DNA of 64,000 nt. Origin: Anaerolineae bacterium. GTDB taxonomy: Bacteria > Chloroflexota > Anaerolineae > Aggregatilineales > J027. The position numbers were made by a program, and so were the translations under genes. Location of the stretch: the NCBI GenBank assembly GCA_021463865.1, contig JAJTXY010000001.1, positions 1 through 64,000 on the forward strand. The letters run 5' to 3'. The notes beneath the pieces are model-generated. The model saw only the letters and a program-made list of their open reading frames with translations. It ran no database searches and was not told the DNA's origin. Position 1 is the first letter of the stretch; the number at the start of each line of letters is the position of its first letter. Positions 26,876-35,306 of the stretch are shown here, one piece after another.

Positions 26876-27790
26876 CTAGGGAGCAAGCGGGCCGTCGAAG
26901 CTACCGCCATTGCCATCGGTAGGCACAAAGGCATAGACCTGACCATCGCCGCCGACAATCATGAAACCGCGTTCAAAATCCTGCCAATAACTGGAATAGG
27001 CCGTCTCGCCCTGTGTGGCCCAACCGATGGAAGTACGGAGGGGTTCATTGGAGCGCCAAGCCAAGCCAAACCCACGAATGGGCTGACGTAAATTTTCGGC
27101 GGGGGGTGTAAAGGCGGGGTCACTTTCGGGTTGACCATCGGCCCATGTATCGGCAATGCGATAGTAGCGACGGTCTTGGGTTTGCAAGGCATAGATTTCT
27201 TTGGAATCACGCCAGAACATGATGCCTCGCTCGAAGGGTTCATAGACCAGCGAGAGTTGATAGCCGGCATCACGTGGACAGCCGAGACGCTGTTGCAAAT
27301 TGGGATCGCGCCCATAGGCATTGATGAACGAGGCATTGGGTTGAATAGGACAGTTCACGGGGCCAGCCACAGCGAGGGTCGGGGTGGTCAAAATCGGGCC
27401 AATCGGGATGGTTTGGGCAGTGGGAGCACCTAAAAATACAGGAATCGTCGCCCCCGGCAAACTCCCCGGCGCAATCGGCGTGACATTGCCCGCCAACGGG
27501 GTGCCACTGGACTGCGGCCCGACATAGACCCCAACATAGGGCGTGGGGGTCAAGGTGGGTTCAGGTGGCTCTGGGGTTTCGGTGGGGAATGAGAGATCAA
27601 TGGTCGCGGTGGGTAGTTGATCGGCGACGGGGGACGTGGCCGTAAACTGCACGGTTATTAACATCTTGGGCATGTCATTCACACCCGCCAGAATCGGGCC
27701 ATCGGCTTCGGGAGTGGGGTTATTGTTGTCAGTACAAGCGGCTAAGGCCAATACTGCCGCAATCATAGTTAAGGCAAATTTTTTCATCAT
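26876..27790 (-). CDS. lipoprotein with repeated beta-rich modules
   Basis: A signal peptide with lipobox LAAC (Cys19) is followed by a Thr/Pro linker (about residues 75-90) and a C-terminal part with two matching modules. One contains GRDPNLQQRLGCPRDAGYQLSLVYEPFERG and the other PIRGFGLAWRSNEPLRTSIGWATQGETAY...FERGFM. The repeated pattern of a Gly-rich entry and FERG is seen in several Chloroflexota lipoproteins, but I cannot name the family. Its start overlaps the stop of the TrpC-like gene (ATG codons 27790 and 27787), indicating translational coupling. Confidence 0.7.
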   Translation of the reverse strand: MMKKFALTMIAAVLALAACTDNNNPTPEADGPILAGVNDMPKMLITVQFTATSPVADQLPTATIDLSFPTETPEPPEPTLTPTPYVGVYVGPQSSGTPLAGNVTPIAPGSLPGATIPVFLGAPTAQTIPIGPILTTPTLAVAGPVNCPIQPNASFINAYGRDPNLQQRLGCPRDAGYQLSLVYEPFERGIMFWRDSKEIYALQTQDRRYYRIADTWADGQPESDPAFTPPAENLRQPIRGFGLAWRSNEPLRTSIGWATQGETAYSSYWQDFERGFMIVGGDGQVYAFVPTDGNGGSFDGPLAP

Positions 27791-28647
27791 CGAACAGCCC
27801 TGTTGTCAGGATTTACCAGCGAAAAAAGTGTATGGATGGTTTCTTCGGGATTCGGCATACCGAGCAGCCCTTCGCCCACAACCACCCCATCAATCCCAGA
27901 TTCAGCCACCATCGCCATGTCTTCGGGGGTGCGTATGCCGCCCATGCTGACGACGACAATGTGGCGCGGAATCTGCGGACACAGGCGGGTGGTGCGGCTT
28001 AAATCAACGTCAAAAGTGCGCCAATCTACATTGCTGATGGCGATCACCAGCGGGTCGGATTTTAAGGTGCGGGCCAGTTCCTGCTCATCTTGCACCTGTA
28101 CGACGGCGGTCATGCGGAGGCGCTGGGTAATTGAAACCAAATCCCATAAACGATACTCACCCAAGAGGGCCGCAATCAAAATCACCGCATCAGCTCCGGC
28201 AGCACGCGCTTCATGCACCTGATAACGATCAAACACAAAGTCGTTACGAATAACCGGGATGCGCGTTTCCTGTGAGACTAAGGTTAAGTGATGGATTTCG
28301 CCCTGATAGTAGAGAGGATTGGTGGCTACCGAGAGGGCTTGGACGCCCAAATTTTCAAACAGGTGGGCCTGCTCAACGGGGTCGTAGCGATCTACCAAAA
28401 TCCTGCCACGATGGGATTGGCGTTTTAGTTCGACGATCAGCGAGAGGCCCCGGTCATAACGCAGAACACTGGAGAGGGCCAGCGGGCGGCGTTGAATACT
28501 GGCCAAGGCGTGAAGACCCGACAGCGAGATTTCGTGTTTATTGATCTCAAGCTGCTGTCGGATATTTTCCATGATCTCCGCCAAGAAACCGCTGATTTCA
28601 AGCTCATCCAGCGCATCGGGGTCTCGAAGATTTTGTGGTTGATCCAT
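27787..28647 (-). CDS. TrpC-like barrel protein with lost catalytic residues
   Basis: It aligns along its length with indole-3-glycerol-phosphate synthase (trpC product): ELK at 73-75, ALSV, QGEIHHL, EARAAGADAVILI, TFDVDL and the C-terminal phosphate-site motif VVVGEGLL. Essential residues are changed. The general-acid Lys of R-K-D-F is Asn135 (RNDF). The general-base Glu of V-E-V is Gln184 (VQV). The Asn-x-Arg loop reads SNV. The S-E-S loop is S-M-G (234-236). It is therefore probably not a working tryptophan enzyme; binding of an anthranilate or phosphosugar ligand is possible. No other trp gene is nearby. It overlaps the lipoprotein gene and is divergent from the TIR gene. Confidence 0.85.
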   Translation of the reverse strand: MDQPQNLRDPDALDELEISGFLAEIMENIRQQLEINKHEISLSGLHALASIQRRPLALSSVLRYDRGLSLIVELKRQSHRGRILVDRYDPVEQAHLFENLGVQALSVATNPLYYQGEIHHLTLVSQETRIPVIRNDFVFDRYQVHEARAAGADAVILIAALLGEYRLWDLVSITQRLRMTAVVQVQDEQELARTLKSDPLVIAISNVDWRTFDVDLSRTTRLCPQIPRHIVVVSMGGIRTPEDMAMVAESGIDGVVVGEGLLGMPNPEETIHTLFSLVNPDNRAVR

Positions 28648-28700
28648 CGCACATCACCCATCTATCTATCGTTACTGAGGGCGATTGTATGCACAAAACG

Positions 28701-28726
28701 ATACAAAACGCAAGTTTGTTTTGTAT
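28701..28726. promoter_or_regulatory. 9-bp inverted repeat between divergent genes
   Basis: Perfect ATACAAAAC / GTTTTGTAT arms with an 8-base gap lie between the TrpC-like and TIR genes. The position suits an operator for either gene. The centre also forms an alternative GCAA-loop hairpin. Regulatory use is inference. Confidence 0.35.
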
Positions 28727-28821
28727 GTTGTTTATTAATATAAAATTAAAATTTTTAATGACTTTCTGGAAATGAGATAGAATTAATTAAATGTTAGATA
28801 TTTCTACTGATTTGGAGATAC

Positions 28822-31614
28822 ATGATGTTGACTGTTTTTGAGGAGATTATTGTTGCCATTAAGCCTATTTTTTATATAGATGTATTTATATCATACCACC
28901 ATAATGAGAAGAACTTAGCAGAGAAAATTTGGCTTAAGCTTAAAGAGCAAAACTACCGCGCATTTTATGATAAAGATGATATTGGTGTCAGACTTAATTA
29001 TAATCAAGAATGGGAGGAAAAAGCCTTCAGAGGTATTAAGCGATCTGCTATTTTTATCTTCATAGATAGCAAATATTCGCGGGGATCAACACCTTGTAGA
29101 ACTGAGTATAACTGTGCCGAGAAATATAAAAAGCATTTTATAGCATTAGTATGTGAATCTTTAGATGATGATGGGAATTGGGATCAGCTTAAAAAGAATA
29201 GGCTATTTTTAAAGGAAAGAGAGATTTCAGATAGCGATTTAAATGAAATTATTAAGGCAATTCACGCTAAAAGTGCATATAGAAACTTGCGAATATCATT
29301 ATTATTTATATCATTATTATTGATATTATTATTATTTTCAGCTTATCTTATTACTACAGGTCAAAAGACAAACTCGGAATTACAGAAGAGTAGATCTCTA
29401 GCAAAGGCTAATGAAGCGACAGCTATTTATTTGCAAAGAGAAGCTGAGGCACAAGCAGCTACAGCCACTTATGCTCTTGGAGAACTAGATAGACAGAGAC
29501 TTATTGCTGAAGCCAATAGAATTAGTCTACAAGGTGCTTCTGGGCAAAATGCAGATATAGCCGCTTTGTTAGCAATATACGTTCTAAATCAGGAATATAA
29601 CAGACAGGCTGATGAGGCGCTTATCCAATCTTTGGAAATTGCAACAACAAGGGAAATTTTTGAGGCAACACCGGGGCATCTTAGCGTTGCATTTGCGCCG
29701 GATATTGACGTCGCAGTTATTGGAAGCAGCGGCGGAAGAATAGAAGTCTGGCCCACTGGCAAGATTTTCCAAAATAACGGAAGTTCTATAGAATGCCTTG
29801 CTTTTTCACCGGACAATTCTTCAATTGCGATTGGAAGTAAGGACGGCTCTATTCGTATCTGGGATACGGGGAGAGTCAGCCTGTACGTTCAGATAACTAC
29901 CCTAAACAAAAGCCCAGTAAGTTCAGTCGCCTTTTCTCTTGATGGCTCCCTCATCGCCAGTGGAAGTCAAGATGGGTCTGTTCGCATTTGGGATACGAAA
30001 GGCGCCTTTGTTCGTGAATTTACTGAGAATACAAGCCCCACAAATTCAATTGCATTTTCTCCTGATGGTTCTCTCATCGTCAGTGGACATGATGACGCTT
30101 TAGTTCGTTTTTGGGATGTCCAAAATGGCAATCCAGTAGAGATTGCTTATCCATCGGAGTACGAACATAAAGAACCTGTCAGTGTCGTAGAATTCTTTGT
30201 TTCTAGTGACGGTATTGTATTCCTGTTAACTGGTAGCCAAGATGGAACAATCAGGCTTTGGAAATTAGAAAACAGTTCCATGATATTCATAAGGGAATTC
30301 GTTGGACATAATGACTGGATAACTGACGCTACATTTTCTCCTGATGGTAAGTACATTCTTTCGAGCAGTCGTGATTTAACGGTCAGACTTTGGGATACTC
30401 AAAATGGTCGAGAGATTAGAACATTCAGTGGGCATAAGGAATATGTTACTAGCATTGCATTTTCTCCTGATGGAAGGACTATTATAACTGGTAGCATTGA
30501 TGGTACTGCTCGTTCTTGGAATGTTTTCAATCAATCGCCGTTGCCTATTTATGATGGGGATGGAGAGGAATACATCAATTCAGTGGCAATATCGCCTGAC
30601 GGAAAAGAAGTCTTGACAGGTGGAACTGATTATATGGCTAGACTATGGGGAATTGACAATACAACTTCCCCAACAGAATTTAGAGGGCATAGCAATTATG
30701 TTCATACAGTGGCCTTTTCACCAAACGAAGACTTTGTGCTTACAACGAGTTGGGATAATTCCGCAATTCTATGGGACAAAAGTGGTAACCAAATATGTGA
30801 ATTCCCAAACATAAATCCGAACTATGATCCGGAACAATGGGATTCTGGTATTCAACCAGATGTTATTGGGAGTTTGTCAGATAAACACATCCTCATAATA
30901 GGTTCTATAGACAGAACAGCCACTATATATGATTATCAGTGTAAGAAAGTAAACGGCTTTAGCCTTCTTGTTGGGCATTCAGATATCATTCACGCAGTAG
31001 CCTATTCTCCTGATGGGAAATACTTCGTAACCGGGGGTCGTGATACTAACGCAATTATTTGGGATTCAGCAGGAGGAACGATCCACAAAATTTTGCATGA
31101 TCATGCAGAAGGAATTATCTCCATTGACTACTCCAAGGATGGGAACTACATTGTTACGGGGAGTGAAGATGGGACTGCCCGTCTATGGGAGACAAATACA
31201 AATAGTCTCTATGCGCGAGAAATGTATATATTTGAAGCCAATGGGGGTACAGTTACTGGCGTGGCAATCTCTGAAGATGGAAGGTATGTGGTGACAGGTC
31301 ACCAAGATGGGGTAGGACGTATTTGGGAAGGTGTGCTTGATAATCAAGGACGATTAGCTTATAACAGCCAAGACCTGTTTGATTATCACATTATAAGGCA
31401 TTTGACAGGTCATCTAAGCCCAATCACAGATGTCGCAATGTCAGATGACGGTCAAAACGTTGTTACCTCAAGTCGAGATGGAACAGCACGAAAATGGGAC
31501 ACGGATTACCGACAACTAATTAGTTCTGTTTGTAAAGAGATACTAAAAGACCAGTATCCGATATACCAAGACGACCTTCGGGACTATGGGATTAGCGAAT
31601 CCCCATGCAAGTGA
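28822..31614 (+). CDS. TIR-TM-WD40 protein: TIR domain joined to two 7-bladed propellers
   Basis: A TIR domain occupies residues ~15-150 (YIDVFISYHHNEKNLA; DKDDIG; SKYSRGSTPCRTE). Glu95 sits in the C-x-x-E position of the NAD-cleaving Glu of active TIR domains. One transmembrane helix (~158-178) and a helical linker (~185-280) follow, then 14 WD40-like repeats (FSPDGx...GSxDGxVRxWD), which would make two seven-bladed propellers. No NTPase domain is present, unlike STAND sensors. GGAG precedes ATG 28822. The gene is visibly AT-rich compared with its neighbours, which suggests transfer. Roles such as signalling or phage defence are possible but unproven. Confidence 0.88.
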   Translation: MMLTVFEEIIVAIKPIFYIDVFISYHHNEKNLAEKIWLKLKEQNYRAFYDKDDIGVRLNYNQEWEEKAFRGIKRSAIFIFIDSKYSRGSTPCRTEYNCAEKYKKHFIALVCESLDDDGNWDQLKKNRLFLKEREISDSDLNEIIKAIHAKSAYRNLRISLLFISLLLILLLFSAYLITTGQKTNSELQKSRSLAKANEATAIYLQREAEAQAATATYALGELDRQRLIAEANRISLQGASGQNADIAALLAIYVLNQEYNRQADEALIQSLEIATTREIFEATPGHLSVAFAPDIDVAVIGSSGGRIEVWPTGKIFQNNGSSIECLAFSPDNSSIAIGSKDGSIRIWDTGRVSLYVQITTLNKSPVSSVAFSLDGSLIASGSQDGSVRIWDTKGAFVREFTENTSPTNSIAFSPDGSLIVSGHDDALVRFWDVQNGNPVEIAYPSEYEHKEPVSVVEFFVSSDGIVFLLTGSQDGTIRLWKLENSSMIFIREFVGHNDWITDATFSPDGKYILSSSRDLTVRLWDTQNGREIRTFSGHKEYVTSIAFSPDGRTIITGSIDGTARSWNVFNQSPLPIYDGDGEEYINSVAISPDGKEVLTGGTDYMARLWGIDNTTSPTEFRGHSNYVHTVAFSPNEDFVLTTSWDNSAILWDKSGNQICEFPNINPNYDPEQWDSGIQPDVIGSLSDKHILIIGSIDRTATIYDYQCKKVNGFSLLVGHSDIIHAVAYSPDGKYFVTGGRDTNAIIWDSAGGTIHKILHDHAEGIISIDYSKDGNYIVTGSEDGTARLWETNTNSLYAREMYIFEANGGTVTGVAISEDGRYVVTGHQDGVGRIWEGVLDNQGRLAYNSQDLFDYHIIRHLTGHLSPITDVAMSDDGQNVVTSSRDGTARKWDTDYRQLISSVCKEILKDQYPIYQDDLRDYGISESPCK

Positions 31615-31624
31615 AATTCCCCTC

Positions 31625-34174
31625 TCACTCGGCAGGGCCAGAGGAGGGGCGTTCGTCTGGCGGCACATAGGAATCTACTCGAAACGCGATGGGTTGGCTT
31701 TCCAAACTGCTGCCATCGGCGAGTTGGGCAGTTGACCAAACTAGATGATCGCCCGGCTGCAAAGACCACCAAACATCGAAAGGCGCTTGTTCTATGGATT
31801 GGACGATATTACCATCAATCCAATAGGTAATGCTGGCCGTTTCGGGTGGGGTGATGACCGATAGACGAATGCGTTGCGTTTCTAATGGCAAGAGCGGCGT
31901 CAGGGCAAAAACGGTATAGGGGTCGGGGGAGATCATGCGTAACGGACGTTCTGGTTCTTCACCCACCCGGACAGCAGAATCCGGTGGGGGTGGGATGTTT
32001 TGACGGGCGGCCCAATCACGCGCTTCGGGGGGCAGCACCAGATAGACCTTTTCCTGTTGAAATTCGGTGGGGGTTTCGTCGGTTGCCAGCAGTCCGGTGC
32101 GGCTGTCTACTAGGAAGGGTTGATAAAAATTATCGGACTCGGTGGGGACAGTGCCCTCAATAAACCATTCCCATTTGCGGACGGGGCAATATTCAGTCGG
32201 CAGTAAGCCGGAGGTCGCGCAAACTTCGGCCCGTACAAGCCCCTCAGGTCGCTCAAATTGTAATTCAGGCTGACCATAGAGCACTTCCCGCATGAATTGA
32301 TTCCAAATTGGCCCTGCCCCCGTTATACCCGTCACATTGGTCATAGGGGTGTTGTCGGCATTGCCCACCCAAACCCCCACGACTAAATTCGGGGTGTAGC
32401 CCATTGTCCAGTTATCGCGGAAATCGGTGGTCGTGCCTGTTTTGGCAGCGGCGGGTCGGCCAATATTGAGCGAACTGACCGCCCCAAACGCCGGAATACG
32501 CGCTTCATTGTCCGAAAGAATGTCGGTAATCAGATAGGCAACACGCGGATCGAGTTCGGGTTTACCGAGGGCAGGGGTTTGGGCCTCATAGATCGTCTCC
32601 CCTGCACTGTTACGAATTTCCAAAATATAGTTCGGCTCCACACGCTGCCCCCCATTGGCAAAAGCGCTATAGGCGGCGGTCAGTTCAACCAAGCGCACCT
32701 CCCCGCCACCCAACGTCAGCGATAAATCAAAGCGGCTGGTGTCAGTCAGGGTTGAAATGCCCAAACGAGTGACCAACGTCACCAACGATTGCACACCGAT
32801 TTCATTGAGGGTCTCTACCGCTGGGATGTTGTAAGACGAGGCCAATGCCTCACGCACCAGAACCGGGCCATGTTCCGCTAGGCCAAAATTCAGCGGGGTA
32901 TAACTTTCGAGGCGGCGGGTGACAAAGGGCGTTTTGACATCGAGCAGCATGGTGGCTGGGGTGAAAGGTTCTTCATAGGCCGGATTAAAGGCGGCGGCAT
33001 AGGTAAAGGGTTTCAAGGCTGACCCCGGCTGGCGTGGAGCAAGGGCGGCGTTGACATTGCCGTCTATGCTTTCGTCAAAATAATCGGGGCTGCCCAACAT
33101 GGCTAAAATCTGGCCGGTATAGGGGTCTATGGCGACTAAGGCGGCGTTATGTACATCTTTGGGCGGCGATCCATCCGGCGGATTATTGAGTTCGGCGAGA
33201 TGCTGACGGGCAATACGTTCGGCGGCATTCTGCCAATTGAGATCAAGGGTGGTGTAAACTTCCAAACCCCCTGTATAAAGTTCGTCGGGGTAATCGCGTT
33301 CCAATTGTGTCCAGACGGCGGCGACAAAATGGGGGGCTAAAATTTCAAATGTGCCTGCGCTGTAATCGAGCGGTTCTTTTTTGGCCTGTTCTGCTTCAGA
33401 CTCGGAAATATAGCCGTGTTTAACCATCAAATCCAAGACAATCGTCTGGCGGTCTTTGGCAATGGTTGGATTTTCGAGAGGGTTATAGATAGCAGGTGAT
33501 TGGGGCAGACCCGCCAGCATCGCACACTCGGCTAGGCTCAACGAGGCCGGCGACTTGCCAAAATAGATGCGCGAGGCAGCCTCGACCCCATAGGCCAAAT
33601 TGCCATAATAGGTCTGATTGAGATAAAGCGTTAGGATTTCTTCGCGGGAATAGGCCATATTCAAACGAATGGCAAGGATGCTCTCGCGCAGTTTGCGGCG
33701 GACGGTGCGATCTTGGCTGGGTTGTTTGGTTAGCAGCAGATTGCGGGCGACCTGCTGGGTAATAGTGCTGCCACCAGCGCGAACTTCCCCGCCGCGCACA
33801 TTAATCCACAGGGCACGGGCAATGCCTTCGATGTCTACGCCGGGGTGGTGATAAAAATTGGCATCCTCGGTGGCAATGGTCGCGTCGGGCAGGCAGCTAG
33901 CCATTTCATCAAGGGTAACGGCTTTGTGGCTGCCCCCATACAAATCCACAATTTCATACAACAATTTGCCATTGCGGTCATAAATGCGTGTACTGGGGAG
34001 CGCCAGCCCAGCTTCCAAATTATCAATATCGGGGAGATCAACAAACAGCCATTGATAGAGATAGGCGATGCCAGAAATACCCAGAACAAGCAAAACCAAG
34101 AGGGCACGCTGCCAACGTCTGCGCCGTTTCCAAAATCGCTGGTAAAGATCTTTGGGGAAAGATTTTTTCATCAC
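31625..34174 (-). CDS. class A penicillin-binding protein (transglycosylase/transpeptidase)
   Basis: Peptidoglycan synthase. A cytosolic basic N-terminus and one transmembrane helix (RALLVLLVLGISGIAYLYQ) precede the GT51 glycosyltransferase (EDANFYHHPGVD with the catalytic Glu, then RAGGSTITQQVARNL). The transpeptidase follows: SALKP (SxxK), SSYNIP (SxN) and KTGTTTDF (KTG). A C-terminal beta-rich extension after residue ~740 has two Cys earlier in CATSGLLPTEYCP. It looks fully functional, of PBP1A/1C type. It ends 10 bases beyond the convergent TIR gene, and the intervening bases show no clear terminator. Confidence 0.95.
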   Translation of the reverse strand: MMKKSFPKDLYQRFWKRRRRWQRALLVLLVLGISGIAYLYQWLFVDLPDIDNLEAGLALPSTRIYDRNGKLLYEIVDLYGGSHKAVTLDEMASCLPDATIATEDANFYHHPGVDIEGIARALWINVRGGEVRAGGSTITQQVARNLLLTKQPSQDRTVRRKLRESILAIRLNMAYSREEILTLYLNQTYYGNLAYGVEAASRIYFGKSPASLSLAECAMLAGLPQSPAIYNPLENPTIAKDRQTIVLDLMVKHGYISESEAEQAKKEPLDYSAGTFEILAPHFVAAVWTQLERDYPDELYTGGLEVYTTLDLNWQNAAERIARQHLAELNNPPDGSPPKDVHNAALVAIDPYTGQILAMLGSPDYFDESIDGNVNAALAPRQPGSALKPFTYAAAFNPAYEEPFTPATMLLDVKTPFVTRRLESYTPLNFGLAEHGPVLVREALASSYNIPAVETLNEIGVQSLVTLVTRLGISTLTDTSRFDLSLTLGGGEVRLVELTAAYSAFANGGQRVEPNYILEIRNSAGETIYEAQTPALGKPELDPRVAYLITDILSDNEARIPAFGAVSSLNIGRPAAAKTGTTTDFRDNWTMGYTPNLVVGVWVGNADNTPMTNVTGITGAGPIWNQFMREVLYGQPELQFERPEGLVRAEVCATSGLLPTEYCPVRKWEWFIEGTVPTESDNFYQPFLVDSRTGLLATDETPTEFQQEKVYLVLPPEARDWAARQNIPPPPDSAVRVGEEPERPLRMISPDPYTVFALTPLLPLETQRIRLSVITPPETASITYWIDGNIVQSIEQAPFDVWWSLQPGDHLVWSTAQLADGSSLESQPIAFRVDSYVPPDERPSSGPAE

Positions 34175-34382
34175 GACCTGCCAAATTCATCATCATAATC
34201 TCATTTGATTTTACAGAAAGTCAGGATGGAAAAGGCGCTGAGGCATGAAAGCGAAAAGCAACCATAGGTCAAGCGGTGAGGTACATGAAGTTTCAAAAAA
34301 TTCGGTCTCAAGAGGGGAAATTTGTTATACACTAAAACTGGTGGAAGCTAATGGAAACGAATGGAAGCAAATAAGTAAAGGT

Positions 34383-34411
34383 TTTGCATTTGTTCGTCCC
34401 GGTGCTATACT
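34383..34411 (+). promoter_or_regulatory. sigma-70-like promoter of the leader region
   Basis: TTTGCA (34383-34388), a 17-base spacer, and TATACT (34406-34411, 5 of 6 to consensus). Transcription would begin near 34418 and give a leader of about 260 bases before ATG 34679. Confidence 0.5.
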
Positions 34412-34574
34412 ACAGCATACGCTTTTACCGACATCTCGGTTAGGGCAGTGGAAATCAGCAGTCATCGAAACCTATCTCCAATGCCTGCTGGTGATTAGGA
34501 GTCTGGCGTTTTCAAGTGCAGGGGATTTGCCAACTCCGCTTTTCATTTCGCACTTGTCCGAAATGTCACCGGCC

Positions 34575-34609
34575 TTTGGGGGAGCCTTTCAATTGAAGAA
34601 TCCCCCAAA
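34575..34609 (+). other. hairpin in leader of 34679 gene
   Basis: Perfect 9-bp arms TTTGGGGGA / TCCCCCAAA; the loop contains the 10-base palindrome TTCAATTGAA, so a long two-part hairpin can form. Only a short A-rich, not T-rich, tail follows, so it is not a classical terminator on the plus strand. Confidence 0.5.
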
Positions 34610-34678
34610 ATACAATCCCAATGACAACACGAGGCCTATCACATAATAAGGCTAGGGATCGGATGAGGAAGTAGAGGT

Positions 34679-35203
34679 ATGGTAGAGGTCAAAATTGATT
34701 GTATTAGAATGAGCTTGATGACCCAAAACCGGGTGGTCATTCTAAAAGAAGAAGGCAGCGAACGGTATCTGGCAATCTGGATTGGGCCATACGAAGCGGA
34801 AGCCATTACCACCGAGCTTCAAGATGTTCAACACAAACGCCCTTTGACCCACGACCTATTGAAATCACTGATTGTCGAAATGGGAGCGGAAGTTCAATAT
34901 GTTGTGGTCACTGAACTGCGCCGCCCCGATGATATTTTCTTCGCCAAGATTGTGATTGAATTGGATGGACGTGAACTCGAAGTAGATTCTCGCCCCAGTG
35001 ATGCCATTGCGTTAGCCGTCCGTGCCCGTGTGCCGATTTATGTTGAACCTGAAGTGATGGATGCCGCCGCTGTTACCCCCGAAGAAGATGTTGAACACGA
35101 ACCCGATATTCCGACTGAAAAAGGCGCGGCGTTGGATGACAAACTAGGTTTGTTCAAAGACTTTGTGGAAACACTCGATCTGGATAATCTGGACGAAGAA
35201 TAG
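34679..35203 (+). CDS. bifunctional nuclease family protein (DUF151/BFN)
   Basis: The BFN domain spans residues 1-130 (RMSLMTQNRVVILKE, YLAIWIGPYEAEAI, then VDSRPSDAIALAVRARVPIYV). Family members have been reported as nucleases with DNase and RNase activity; many are simply annotated DUF151. The C-terminal 45 residues are acidic and likely disordered. AGGAAG and AGAGG precede ATG 34679. A long structured leader lies upstream. F3 copy B overlaps the stop codon, and a hairpin terminator follows at 35280-35306. Enzymatic activity is inferred from family only. Confidence 0.85.
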   Translation: MVEVKIDCIRMSLMTQNRVVILKEEGSERYLAIWIGPYEAEAITTELQDVQHKRPLTHDLLKSLIVEMGAEVQYVVVTELRRPDDIFFAKIVIELDGRELEVDSRPSDAIALAVRARVPIYVEPEVMDAAAVTPEEDVEHEPDIPTEKGAALDDKLGLFKDFVETLDLDNLDEE

Positions 35204-35249
35204 TCAAGAATTCCCCGGCTACAAAAATAATGTCCACGAGATGTGGACA
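35201..35249 (+). repeat. F3 palindromic repeat, copy B
   Basis: The stop codon TAG (35201-35203) of the nuclease-family gene is at the start of the copy. Hairpin 1 is degraded on the left side, but its right arm TTCCCCGGCTAC is intact. Hairpin 2 is perfect: TGTCCAC / GTGGACA around GAGAT. Confidence 0.7.
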
Positions 35250-35279
35250 AGTCTCCATCACGATCAGATAAATTTTAAA

Positions 35280-35306
35280 GGGCAGGATTCAATACCCTGC
35301 CTTTTT
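35280..35306 (+). terminator. terminator of 34679 gene
   Basis: GGCAGG / CCTGCC stem with a 9-base loop followed by TTTTT. It overlaps the last codons of the convergent PHP gene. Confidence 0.7.

Larger units (their letters stand above)
34175..34678. other. 504-base gap: promoter and structured leader
   Basis: A frame of 133 codons (34245-34646) here lacks protein-like composition and is not called. A promoter candidate lies at 34383-34411. After it come an inverted repeat CAAGTGC / GCACTTG (34513-34556), an overlapping one ATTTCG / CGAAAT (34545-34564) and a 9-bp TTTGGGGGA / TCCCCCAAA hairpin (34575-34609) with the palindrome TTCAATTGAA in its loop. The first two cannot form together. It could be a regulatory leader of the gene at 34679. 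Confidence 0.5.

Noticed and set aside
34245-34646. 133-codon open frame
   Set aside because: Composition is not protein-like, no ribosome site, no recognised domain, and it overlaps the structured leader of the next gene.
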